Assembly (NCBI GenBank): GCA_963793005.1
Contig: CAWBYP010000002.1
Coordinates: 1,426,001 to 1,490,000 of the forward strand
From: RPQJ01 sp963793005
Lineage (GTDB): Bacteria > Pseudomonadota > Gammaproteobacteria > Steroidobacterales > Steroidobacteraceae
Direction: 5' to 3'
Length of the DNA stretch: 64,000 nt
Positions 20,138 through 28,333 of the stretch are shown piece by piece (position 1 is the stretch's first letter; the number at the start of each line of letters is the position of its first letter). A program made the translations under genes and the position numbers. Below the pieces are notes generated by a model. It did not search any database. It was not told where the DNA came from and was given only the letters and a program-made list of their open reading frames with translations.

Positions 20138-22320
20138 TACATGAACGGCTTGGCGCGCTCGACCAGGTCTTCAAGGCCGGGCTCAGTCGGATCCCAGGGC
20201 TTGCCCGGGTGGATGACTGACACCTGGCAGCTCTCGGCGGCCTCGACCAGTTGCGCGTAGCTGCCCGCCTTGAGGTCCGCTATGTAGGCCTGCTGGTTGT
20301 CGTTGTAGGCGAACATCCGCGGATTCAACTGCGTGCACTCGTTGCAGGTCGAGCAGCGGATGGTCTCGATGTAGGCCTCGTCCGGATTTCGCGCCGGCTC
20401 GACTTCCTCGACGGCTGCGGGTGCCGACACCGCAGGTGTGGGTTCCCTGGCCGCGGCGGCCGCCTCCGGCGCCGCGACCGGTGCAGCCTGGGCCTCGCGC
20501 CGGTGCTCTTCCTCCCAGGCCTGCTTTTCGCGCGCAAGCAGCCGCTCGGCCCGGGAGTCGTGAATTCCGCCGAGTTCCTGCAGCCGGTGCCAGCCCTCGC
20601 GGCACCGCAGCGCCAGGCGAACCAGCCGCTCATCCACCACCAGCCGGCACAGCAGGTCGCCGTCGTCCACCGCCAGCACATACGGAACGCCGCTCGCGGC
20701 ATCCTGCGGCGGATTCTCGAGCCAGCTCGCCACGGGGATCATCGAATCGCCCCAGGAAACCCGCGGCGCGAGCGCGAAATGGCTGGCATAGCGCGGATCG
20801 CAGGTCACGAAGTCCACGAACGTGAAGGCCACGTCCTCGGTGACCGCCTGCAGTTCCTGGTCCGCGTAGCTGAATTTCTCGACTGGCCAGTCGCGCTCGG
20901 GCTGCGGGTTGTTCTCCAGCGAAAAGCGCGACGCGAGATCCGGCCCGGCCGCCGGGTCGTAGGTGAACGCGGGAAACGCGCGCGACTGCATCGCAGCCGC
21001 GGACGCCAGGTAGCAGGGCAGCGCGCCCGCGGCTCCGGCGTAGATGCTGAAAAGCGCCGGGCCCGGGTGACGCAGCCCCTTCTGCACGCTCGTGTAGAGT
21101 CGCAGCAGGTTCGACGCAACGGACTGGAACACGAATACTTCGCCGAAACTCATCGTCGCACTCGCGAGCTGTGCGCTGCGCAGGCCGAACGCGAAGTTTC
21201 CCTTGCCCGGTGACGACTCTTCGAGCAGGTCGTCGACCTGGGCGACGATCTTGAGCGGCACACCGGACGAGAGCGCCTCTGCAAGGCGTGCCTTGTCGCC
21301 CTGGCCCCGGCCGTCGAGGCACACCAGGTAGTCGGGGAAGAACTGCAGGTCCCTGTCCGAAAGCGCCGAGTCGTCGAGCGCAGCGAAGATCGGATCGTGC
21401 AATTCTTCGACGTAACTGCCCTCGACCTCGAGTTCGGCCACCTGCAGCGCCTTCAGCAGTGCTACCAGTTCCGGCAGCCGCTCGCGGAACGCGGCCAGCG
21501 CCGAGGCAGGATCGTCGAACGAAAAAGAGTGTGTGCCGCTCGCAGCGTCCGCCGGGCCGAGCGGCGCGAAGAATCGCTGCGCCGCCAGCGCTGCCTTCGA
21601 CCGCTCGATGCGTGCGCGGCGGCGCTCCCCGAGCCCACCCTGCGGACCGGTGCGCTGCAGGACCTTCGACATCGCGGCAAAGTCGAACAGCCCGTGATGC
21701 GCAGCACCGAAGGACGCCTTGAGCGCCGGCTGTCGCAGCGCCTGCTCGGAGCGCATGTAGTCCGCACGCAGGATCTCGTCGAGACGGATGCACAGGCCAT
21801 CGATTCGTCCGCGCGCGGCTCGCGCCTTTTCGCGCTGCACCACCGACCATGCGTGACGCAGGAAGCTTGCGGGCAGCGCACCATCGCAGCCGGCAAGGTC
21901 GCCGTCGACCTCGAGCGCGCCCTTGGCGAGCCGCAGGTCGGCTGCGAAGGCCTCGCCCGCTGTCTCGGCCAACGCCTCGGTCACGCCGTCCCACAACTCT
22001 CCCAGCCGCCCCGAAGTCCCGGCCGCGACCCGCCTGCGGATCTCCGTCTCCAGTGCGAGCACGCGACGGCGCATCGCCTCACCCTGCACGCCCTCCGGCG
22101 CCACTTCCCGCAGCACCCTGTCCACGATGGCCGACAGCGACTGCACGCAGTGGTCTCCATCGCAGAACACCACCGGGAAGTCGTAGCGCAACGAGTCGAG
22201 GTCCCGGTACGCAGCCATCAGCGCCGGCCGCAGGTCGGCAATCGTGGCCTGCGACTCCTCCGCCGGGGGCCGGCTCCCGGTCAGGTGGAAGACGACCTGT
22301 GACTTGAGATGGCTGTCCAT
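20137..22320 (-). CDS. Large protein with C-terminal ferredoxin domain, partner of 2-oxoacid:ferredoxin oxidoreductase
   Basis: A 727-aa protein starting at ATG 22320 (MDSHLKSQVV), 5 bp after the beta-subunit stop. The C-terminus has a ferredoxin-like cysteine set, Cys656-x2-Cys659-x2-Cys662 and Cys698, suited to one Fe-S cluster. It is joined through an Ala/Pro/Glu linker (about 605-645). The first 600 residues are not recognised; they hold segments such as AFPAFTYDP and FTFVDFVTCDPRYA that may form a domain interacting with the oxidoreductase. No transmembrane helix or signal peptide is seen. As last gene of the operon it probably carries electrons between the oxidoreductase and the Nfn-like pair. 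A longer open frame back to 23412 is only antisense-free shadow over korB. Confidence 0.8.
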   Translation of the reverse strand: MDSHLKSQVVFHLTGSRPPAEESQATIADLRPALMAAYRDLDSLRYDFPVVFCDGDHCVQSLSAIVDRVLREVAPEGVQGEAMRRRVLALETEIRRRVAAGTSGRLGELWDGVTEALAETAGEAFAADLRLAKGALEVDGDLAGCDGALPASFLRHAWSVVQREKARAARGRIDGLCIRLDEILRADYMRSEQALRQPALKASFGAAHHGLFDFAAMSKVLQRTGPQGGLGERRRARIERSKAALAAQRFFAPLGPADAASGTHSFSFDDPASALAAFRERLPELVALLKALQVAELEVEGSYVEELHDPIFAALDDSALSDRDLQFFPDYLVCLDGRGQGDKARLAEALSSGVPLKIVAQVDDLLEESSPGKGNFAFGLRSAQLASATMSFGEVFVFQSVASNLLRLYTSVQKGLRHPGPALFSIYAGAAGALPCYLASAAAMQSRAFPAFTYDPAAGPDLASRFSLENNPQPERDWPVEKFSYADQELQAVTEDVAFTFVDFVTCDPRYASHFALAPRVSWGDSMIPVASWLENPPQDAASGVPYVLAVDDGDLLCRLVVDERLVRLALRCREGWHRLQELGGIHDSRAERLLAREKQAWEEEHRREAQAAPVAAPEAAAAAREPTPAVSAPAAVEEVEPARNPDEAYIETIRCSTCNECTQLNPRMFAYNDNQQAYIADLKAGSYAQLVEAAESCQVSVIHPGKPWDPTEPGLEDLVERAKPFM

Positions 22321-22325
22321 GGTTG

Positions 22326-23282
22326 TTACGGCCAGATGGTGAACTTGTCGAATTCGGCGTCCAGCGTGGAGCCGATGGAATCGGCGGTGCGCAGCGCACC
22401 TACGCCACGCAGGTCCTCGTAGCAGGGAACCTCGGGGTTCCGGTAGAGGATTCCCACTGGAATCGGATCGTCTATCGAGGCGATCTCGCGGGCACGGTTC
22501 ATGTTCGACGGATCGTGCTCGAGCTGGTTGCGGTAGATCTTCTGCAGCGCCGGGCTGATTTGAATCCCATTCTCGTGGGTAAGGATCAACGTCTTCTGTG
22601 GATCGTGCACCCAGGGCTCGAACATCCTGTCGACGAACTCGGGGCAGCGCTGCAGGATGCGGACGAAGGAAAAGCCGCGGTGCCGGAATGCAGCCGTGAG
22701 GATCTGGAACAGCGACTCGGGTATCCAGTCCACGGCCTGCGCAACGAACGAGACGTTCGGCACGCCCAGCGTGACATTGATCGGGTTCAGTGCGTCGAGA
22801 AACGACCCGCGCGGCGTCGTATTGCTCTTCGTCCCGAGCGGCGAAGTGGGCGACGCCTGCTTCTTGGTCAGCCCGTAGATGTGGTTGTCGTGCAGCATCA
22901 CGGTCATGTTCATGTTGTAGCGGATCGCGTGGATCCAGTGCGCGGTGCCGATGCTGCAGCAATCGCCGTCGCCGGTGTTCACGAACACGTTGAGGTCCGG
23001 GCGCGCCATCTTGATCCCCTCGGCGATCGGCAGGGCCCTGCCGTGGATGCCGTGGAAGCCGTAGGTGCGCATGTAGTGTGGCAGCCGGCTCGAGCAGCCG
23101 ATGCCGGAGACGAACACTGTCTTCTCCGGCTTCAGTGCCTCGTCGCGGCACAGCCGCTGCACTGCCGCGAGGATTGCGTTGTCGCCGCAGCCCTTGCACC
23201 AGCGCGGAATGCCGCCCTGGTAATCCTCGAGCGCGCGGTGTTCCTGGAACAGCCTCTGCAGGCAGACGCTGGCGGTGCTCAT
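22326..23282 (-). CDS. korB: 2-oxoacid:ferredoxin oxidoreductase, beta subunit (KorB-like)
   Basis: A 318-aa thiamine-pyrophosphate subunit that decarboxylates a 2-oxoacid and, with the alpha subunit and CoA, makes acyl-CoA and reduced ferredoxin. WCKGCGDNAI and GIGCSS carry cluster cysteines. GDGDCCSIGTAHWIHAIRYN followed by HDNHIYGLTKKQASPTSP is the ThDP/Mg motif and conserved loop of this family. ATG 23282 overlaps the alpha-subunit stop by 4 nt. 2-oxoglutarate is the usual substrate for this two-subunit architecture, but another 2-oxoacid is possible. Confidence 0.92.
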   Translation of the reverse strand: MSTASVCLQRLFQEHRALEDYQGGIPRWCKGCGDNAILAAVQRLCRDEALKPEKTVFVSGIGCSSRLPHYMRTYGFHGIHGRALPIAEGIKMARPDLNVFVNTGDGDCCSIGTAHWIHAIRYNMNMTVMLHDNHIYGLTKKQASPTSPLGTKSNTTPRGSFLDALNPINVTLGVPNVSFVAQAVDWIPESLFQILTAAFRHRGFSFVRILQRCPEFVDRMFEPWVHDPQKTLILTHENGIQISPALQKIYRNQLEHDPSNMNRAREIASIDDPIPVGILYRNPEVPCYEDLRGVGALRTADSIGSTLDAEFDKFTIWP

Positions 23283-25204
23283 GACTTGAGTTCCTCCGCG
23301 ACCAGGCGGCGACGGATTTCTGTGCAAATGCTGCCGGGCTTGATCGGGCGGCCCCGCACCTCGGTCCAGCAGTCGACGTCGACGAGGTAGCGCGCCCTGA
23401 GCAGCATCGCAAGTGCCGAATAGCGCCGGTTCGTGTCGTCGATCAGCGGGTCGGCCGGGTCATCGGACCAGTTGCCCTCGATCGTCATCACATGCCGGAA
23501 GCGCTTGAGGACTTCCTTTATGCCGGGCTGCATCGGCTGCAGGAACGTGAGGTGCATCGACGAGACCTTGTGTCCTTCACCGCGCAGGTGGTCGACCGCC
23601 TCCTCGATCGCGCCCCGCGTGCTGCCCCAGCCGACGATCAGCAGGTCGCCCGAGTCCCCACCGAACACTGGCGGCGGCGTCAGCGTCTTCTGGAATGCTG
23701 CGAGCTTCAGGCTGCGGGCATGGAGGGCCCGCGAGTTGATTTCCGGGTCATAGGCGACGCGGCTCGACTCATCATGGGCGAGGCCGGTCAAGGTATGCAT
23801 TCCACCGGGCTGTCCGGGCGAGAAGCGCCGGCTGAGCCCGGTCACCGGGTCCCAGTCATAGGGGCGCGCGCCTTCCGGCACCGGGTTCTGGTCGATGGGC
23901 GGGGCAATCCAGTCCGCGTCGAACTTCGGCCGCGGGAAGGGCTGCTGTGCCGTCGCGAGCGCCGCGTCGGAGAGCACCACGACGACCATGTTGAACGTCT
24001 CGGCGATACGTCGCGCGGTGATCATCGAGTAGAAACAGTCCTCGATGCTGCCCACCGCCATCACTACTTTCGGGGCGTCGCCGTGGCTGCCGAACATCAC
24101 GGTGAACAGGTCGCCCTGCTCCACCTTGGTCGGCTGGCCGGTGCTCGGGCCGCCGCGCTGGACGTTCACGACGACCAGCGGGATCTCGGCCATGACCGCG
24201 AGCCCGATGGCTTCCTGCTTCAGCGAATACCCGGGCCCCGACGTGACGGTCACGGCGACCTTGCCTGCGTAGGATGCGCCGATCGCATACGCGCAGGCCG
24301 CGATCTCGTCCTCCGCCTGGTGCACGATGCCCCCGGCCTTCTCGAAGATGTCGCTCAGGTAGTGAGATACCGAGGTCGCCGGCGTGATCGGGTACATCGC
24401 ACAGATGTCCATGCCGGAGGCGAGGATGCCGAGCGCGAGCGCCGTGTTGCCGTTGATCACCACCTGCGCCTCGGTCGCGCGGGTAGCAGGAATGCTGTAC
24501 TTGAAGTCGAGGTTGTCCTCGGCCCACTGCCAGCCAGCCTCCAGCAGCGCGATATTCGAGTTGATGACCTTCTCGGACTTCTTGCCGAAGATGAAGTGGA
24601 TCTGCTCGCGCGCGAGGTCCATGTCCATGCTGTAGAGGTTGCAGAGCATCCCCAGCACGAACATGTTCTTGCCCTTGCGCGGATCCGGGACGAGCAACTT
24701 GCACTGCTGCTCCATCGGCACCTCGTGAACGCGGTAACCTTCGGCCACAAGTCGTTCGCGGGTTTCCGTGAACTGGGCGACGATCTTCGGGTCGGCGCTT
24801 GCGGCCCACATGTTCTCGAGCAGCACGATGCAGCCGGGCTTCAGTTCCCCCGCATTGACCCTTCCGAGCAGCACCTGCTCGTTGAACGCGACCACCACGG
24901 CCGTCTCGTCGCCGCCGTTGGTAACGCGCTTGCGGCCGATGCGGATCCGGTTGCCGCTGGCGCCCGCAATGCTGCGCGCGGGCGGCTGGATCTCGGCCGG
25001 TATGATCTCGACCGTCCAGACCCCGTAACCCATGCGTGCGGCGATCGCGCCGAACGACTGCCCGCACTTCTGGGCTCCCTCGCCGGAGTCGCTCATGATC
25101 TCGACCACGTGCTCGTCGAGGGTCAGCAGCTGCTTGGCGACCACGCGGGACCCGGTCGGGCGGCCTGCCGCATCGCGCGGCTTCAGGTTCGTTACCGCAT
25201 TCAT
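23279..25204 (-). CDS. korA: 2-oxoacid:ferredoxin oxidoreductase, alpha subunit (gamma-alpha fusion, KorA-like)
   Basis: A 641-aa subunit with the gamma domain first (SDSGEGAQKCGQSFG, about 1-200) and the alpha pyrimidine-binding domain after it (MDICAMYPITPATSVSHYL from about 262, then TSGPGYSLKQEAIGLAV). This fusion is normal for two-subunit 2-oxoacid:ferredoxin oxidoreductases. The enzyme is cytoplasmic and, in known cases, replaces or supplements 2-oxoglutarate dehydrogenase while making low-potential ferredoxin. It lies 7 bp after the NfnB-like gene and overlaps korB by 4 nt, so the operon is tightly packed. Confidence 0.93.
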   Translation of the reverse strand: MNAVTNLKPRDAAGRPTGSRVVAKQLLTLDEHVVEIMSDSGEGAQKCGQSFGAIAARMGYGVWTVEIIPAEIQPPARSIAGASGNRIRIGRKRVTNGGDETAVVVAFNEQVLLGRVNAGELKPGCIVLLENMWAASADPKIVAQFTETRERLVAEGYRVHEVPMEQQCKLLVPDPRKGKNMFVLGMLCNLYSMDMDLAREQIHFIFGKKSEKVINSNIALLEAGWQWAEDNLDFKYSIPATRATEAQVVINGNTALALGILASGMDICAMYPITPATSVSHYLSDIFEKAGGIVHQAEDEIAACAYAIGASYAGKVAVTVTSGPGYSLKQEAIGLAVMAEIPLVVVNVQRGGPSTGQPTKVEQGDLFTVMFGSHGDAPKVVMAVGSIEDCFYSMITARRIAETFNMVVVVLSDAALATAQQPFPRPKFDADWIAPPIDQNPVPEGARPYDWDPVTGLSRRFSPGQPGGMHTLTGLAHDESSRVAYDPEINSRALHARSLKLAAFQKTLTPPPVFGGDSGDLLIVGWGSTRGAIEEAVDHLRGEGHKVSSMHLTFLQPMQPGIKEVLKRFRHVMTIEGNWSDDPADPLIDDTNRRYSALAMLLRARYLVDVDCWTEVRGRPIKPGSICTEIRRRLVAEELKS

Positions 25205-25211
25205 TTGTTAC

Positions 25212-26729
25212 CTACCTCGGCTCGCGCACGCGTGCGTAGCCATGCTCGGCTCGATTGATCCCGAACAGCAAGGCGTCGGGATCGGCTTGCGCGTCCTGGT
25301 AGACGGCATCGGTGTCCCGCAGGCCCAGGTAGGCCTTCATGCCACGCGCCGCGCGGCGGCCCGCGCCCATGGCCTCGATCACGGTGGCGGCGCCGGTGAC
25401 GATGTCACCGCCGGCGAATACACCAGGGATCGAGGTGGCCAGGTCCTGGTCGGCCGCGATGTAGCCGCGCTTGTCGAGCTTGAGCCTCGATGTCTGGCCG
25501 ATGATCGGGTTCGCGTTGGTGCCGATGGCGTAGACCACCATGTCGGCCTCGATCTCGAATTCGCTGCCGGGCTCGGGCACCGGCCGGCGGCGACCGGACT
25601 CATCCGGCTCGCCGAGCGTCATCCGCACGCAGCGCACGGCACGAACGTTGCGCTCGCCGTCGTCCACGATCTCCACCGGGCTCACCAGCCAGTGGAACTC
25701 GACGCCTTCCTCGCCGGCGTGATGAATTTCCTCGGCGCGCGCCGGCGCTTCGGCGCTGCTGCGCCGGTACAGGCAGCGCACGTGTTCCGCCCCGAGCCGC
25801 AGGCTTACGCGCAGCGCGTCCATCGCAGTGTTGCCGGCGCCGATCACGGCAACGTTCTTCCCGGGCTGCATCGGCGTGTCGAAGGCCGGGAATTCGCGCG
25901 CGTGCATCAGGTTGCAGCGTGTAAGCAGTTCATTGGCCGACAGCACGCCGTTGAGGTTCTCTCCGGGAATGCCCATGAAGCTCGGGTAGCCCGCGCCCGT
26001 GCCGATGAACACTGCGTGGAACCCCATTTCATCGATCATCTGCTCGATCGTGAACAGCCTGCCTACCAGCGTGTTGCACTCGAAGCGCACACCGAGCTGC
26101 TCGAGCTTGCCGATCTCGGCGTCCACGACCGTGTTCGGCAGGCGGAAGTCCGGGATGCCGTACTTGAGCACGCCGCCGGGTTCATGGAAGGCCTCGTAGA
26201 CGATCACCTCGCAGCCGGCCTTGGCCATGTCGGCTGCGCAGGCCATGCCGGCCGGCCCGGAGCCGACGATCCCGACCCTGAACCGGTTGCGCTCGATGTA
26301 CGGGATGTTCGTCCAGCCTTCCTTGATCGCGAGGTCGCCCACCCAGCGTTCGAGGCGGCCGATCGCCACCGGCTCGAGCGTGTCGCCGACCGTGCATACG
26401 CCCTCGCACTGGTTCTCCTGCGGGCAGACACGGCCACAGACGGCCGGCAGCAGGTTTGTCGCGGTGATCACGTCGTATGCGCCGCGGAAATCCTTGTCGG
26501 TGATCCGCTGGATGAAATCCGGGATGGCGATATTGACCGGGCAGCCACGCACACACGGCTGGTCCGGGCACATCAGGCATCGTTCGGCCTCGAGCAGCGT
26601 GTCCTCTATCTGGTAGCCGCAGTTGACCTCGAGGAAGTTTCGCGCCCGCTCCTGCGGATCCTGCTCATGCGCGGGCGTCCGCGCCTGCGGGATCATGCGT
26701 ATCGTCTTTTTCTTCTTCTTCTCCGTCAC
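25212..26729 (-). CDS. NfnB-like FAD/iron-sulfur oxidoreductase (GltD homologue)
   Basis: A 505-aa protein of the GltD/NfnB family. Two 4Fe-4S cysteine sets are seen at 51/54/59/63 (CLMCPDQPCVRGC) and 98/102/108/112 (CGRVCPQENQCEGVC). FAD binds at GIVGSGPAGMA (153-163) and NAD(P)H at VIGAGNTAMDA. In NfnAB this large subunit holds the FAD that bifurcates electrons from NADPH to ferredoxin and, through NfnA, to NAD+. Its start overlaps the preceding gene by 4 nt, and that gene encodes a matching NfnA-like subunit, which argues against it being a stray GOGAT small chain. The N-terminus has a run of six lysines. Confidence 0.88.
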   Translation of the reverse strand: MTEKKKKKTIRMIPQARTPAHEQDPQERARNFLEVNCGYQIEDTLLEAERCLMCPDQPCVRGCPVNIAIPDFIQRITDKDFRGAYDVITATNLLPAVCGRVCPQENQCEGVCTVGDTLEPVAIGRLERWVGDLAIKEGWTNIPYIERNRFRVGIVGSGPAGMACAADMAKAGCEVIVYEAFHEPGGVLKYGIPDFRLPNTVVDAEIGKLEQLGVRFECNTLVGRLFTIEQMIDEMGFHAVFIGTGAGYPSFMGIPGENLNGVLSANELLTRCNLMHAREFPAFDTPMQPGKNVAVIGAGNTAMDALRVSLRLGAEHVRCLYRRSSAEAPARAEEIHHAGEEGVEFHWLVSPVEIVDDGERNVRAVRCVRMTLGEPDESGRRRPVPEPGSEFEIEADMVVYAIGTNANPIIGQTSRLKLDKRGYIAADQDLATSIPGVFAGGDIVTGAATVIEAMGAGRRAARGMKAYLGLRDTDAVYQDAQADPDALLFGINRAEHGYARVREPR

Positions 26730-27601
26730 GGCACCTGGCTCCGCAGCCTGCAGCTCTCGTTGAAGCGCTCCGTGGCCTCGCGTTCGGTCGGCTTGTAGCG
26801 CTGGAGGCGGAACATCAGGTCGTCGAAATCGACCAGGTGTCCGTCGAAATCAGGGCCGTCGACGCAGGCGAACTTGACGCCGGTCGTGAGTTTGACGCGG
26901 CAGCCGCCGCACATGCCGGTGCCGTCCACCATCACGGGGTTCAGGCTGACAATGGTCCGGATCCTGTGCGGCCGCGTCGCCTCGGCACAGCCCTTCATCA
27001 TCACCGGCGGGCCGATGGCCAGGCACTCGTCGATGTCCGGGTGCTTCTCGATGGCCTGGCGGATGCCCTCTGTGACCATGCCCTTGATACCGGCGGATCC
27101 ATCGTCGGTGCACAGGATCAGCTCGTCGCAGCACGCGCGGAACTTGTCTTCCCAGAACACCAGCTCGCGGGTACGAAAGCCGAGGATGCCGATCACGTAG
27201 GCGCCGCTCTCCTTCCAGGCACGCGCCTGCGGGTATACCGGCGCCACGCCGAGACCCCCGCCGACGCACAGCACCTTGCGGGCATTGCCAATGTGACTCG
27301 GGATGCCCATGGGACCCACGAGCGCCGTGAGGTGCGTGCCGACCTGGCAATCGCGCTGCATCTCCTGGGTGGTCTTGCCGACCGCCTGGATGACCAGCGT
27401 TATCGTGCCTTTGCCGCGGTCGAAGTCGGCAATGGTGAGCGGGATGCGCTCGCCCTGCTCATGCGACATGACGATGACGAACTGGCCGGGACGGGCCGCC
27501 TTCGCCAGCATCGGATGCCGTACCTCGAGCAGGAACGTGACGTCCGAGAAATCCTGTCGGGCCACGACCTCGAAGCCGGGCCCCTGTTCTGGGCTGTTCA
27601 T
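26726..27601 (-). CDS. NfnA-like FAD/[2Fe-2S] NAD(H)-binding subunit
   Basis: A 291-aa ferredoxin-NADP reductase-like protein, first gene of the minus-strand operon. FAD is bound in the N-terminal barrel (GERIPLTIAD), NAD(H) in GGGLGVAPVYPQ (114-125), and a [2Fe-2S] cluster by Asp226, Cys231, Cys234 and Cys246 (VDGTGMCGGCRV, FACVDGP). An Asp in place of the first PyrK cysteine is a feature of NfnA. ATG 27601 is chosen for its GGGAG ribosome site. With the next gene it should form an NADH-dependent reduced ferredoxin:NADP+ oxidoreductase, either bifurcating or running toward NADPH. No dihydroorotate dehydrogenase gene adjoins it, so PyrK is unlikely. Confidence 0.87.
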   Translation of the reverse strand: MNSPEQGPGFEVVARQDFSDVTFLLEVRHPMLAKAARPGQFVIVMSHEQGERIPLTIADFDRGKGTITLVIQAVGKTTQEMQRDCQVGTHLTALVGPMGIPSHIGNARKVLCVGGGLGVAPVYPQARAWKESGAYVIGILGFRTRELVFWEDKFRACCDELILCTDDGSAGIKGMVTEGIRQAIEKHPDIDECLAIGPPVMMKGCAEATRPHRIRTIVSLNPVMVDGTGMCGGCRVKLTTGVKFACVDGPDFDGHLVDFDDLMFRLQRYKPTEREATERFNESCRLRSQVP

Positions 27602-27696
27602 TTGATCTCCCTGATGCCGTACGCGTTTATCGTGATGCCGCCCGGACGGCAATCAGTGCAATCCGAAGAGGGCCGAAAAGGAGAATGTCCCCTGTA

Positions 27697-28308
27697 TCAC
27701 GACCTGAATTCACAGGCTCGCCAGGACCTGCGCATGCGCATGTTCCTGACGTACTCCTTCAGCGCCGGGTACGCCTCTATATAGTCGCCCGCCAGCGAGA
27801 GGGCATCGAGCACCGGTCCGTAACAGCAGTCGACGAGCGAGAACTGGTCGCCCAGCATCCAGGTCTCCTTGCCGAGGTGCGCATCCAGCACCGACAGGTA
27901 CCGGGCGCTCTTCGCCGCCGCCGCTTCCGCAGCCAGCGTGTCCGCCGTGCGGCCCATCTGCCTCGCCAAATAGCCGTTGAACCACAGGTCGCCGACCGGT
28001 TCCGACAGGTGCCGTGCCTCGAAGAACAACCACTTGGCCGCATGCCCCCTGCCCTCGGCGTCGCCGGGCCAGAGCTGTCCGGTACGTTCGCCCAGGTAGC
28101 TCACGATGGCATTCGACTCCCACAGCGTGTACGAGTCCCAGCGCAGGATCGGCACCTTCTGGTTCGGATTCAGTTCCCTGACCAGGTCGGCGGTCTGGCC
28201 GCCGCGCGTGAGGTCCACCGTGACCAGCGAATACTCGAGCCCCAGTTCCTCGAGCGCAAGGCGGGCCTTCTGCGGATTCATCGACCAGAACCAGTAAAGC
28301 GTCAGCAT
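27697..28308 (-). CDS. Glutathione S-transferase family protein
   Basis: A 203-aa GST. The N-terminal thioredoxin-like domain begins MLTLYWFWSMNPQKARLALEE and holds NQKVPIL with the cis-Pro and the glutathione-binding LWESNAIVSYL. The C-terminal helical domain (from about 85) includes GDQFSLVDCCYGPVL. The likely catalytic residue is Ser9 in WSMNP, which suggests a beta-, theta- or zeta-like class. ATG 28308 is preceded by GGGAG. It lies 25 bp downstream of the PPK2 gene on the same strand. The substrate is unknown. Confidence 0.88.
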   Translation of the reverse strand: MLTLYWFWSMNPQKARLALEELGLEYSLVTVDLTRGGQTADLVRELNPNQKVPILRWDSYTLWESNAIVSYLGERTGQLWPGDAEGRGHAAKWLFFEARHLSEPVGDLWFNGYLARQMGRTADTLAAEAAAAKSARYLSVLDAHLGKETWMLGDQFSLVDCCYGPVLDALSLAGDYIEAYPALKEYVRNMRMRRSWRACEFRS

Positions 28309-28333
28309 TTCGTATCTCCCAGGACCAACGGGT

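Noticed and set aside
20137..23412. A single 1091-aa reading frame spanning the ferredoxin-domain gene and upstream
   Set aside because: The first 364 residues overlap korB in another frame and have no family character; korB is clearly real, and ATG 22320 lies just after its stop.
25212..26729. Calling the NfnB-like gene a second GOGAT small subunit
   Set aside because: The preceding overlapping gene encodes a [2Fe-2S]/FAD NfnA-like subunit and no second large GOGAT chain is present; the family alone does not exclude it, so confidence is reduced.
23492..26798. Two 588-aa plus-strand open frames antisense to korA and nfnB
   Set aside because: Both lie opposite genes with intact cofactor motifs, and neither has a recognisable domain or ribosome site.
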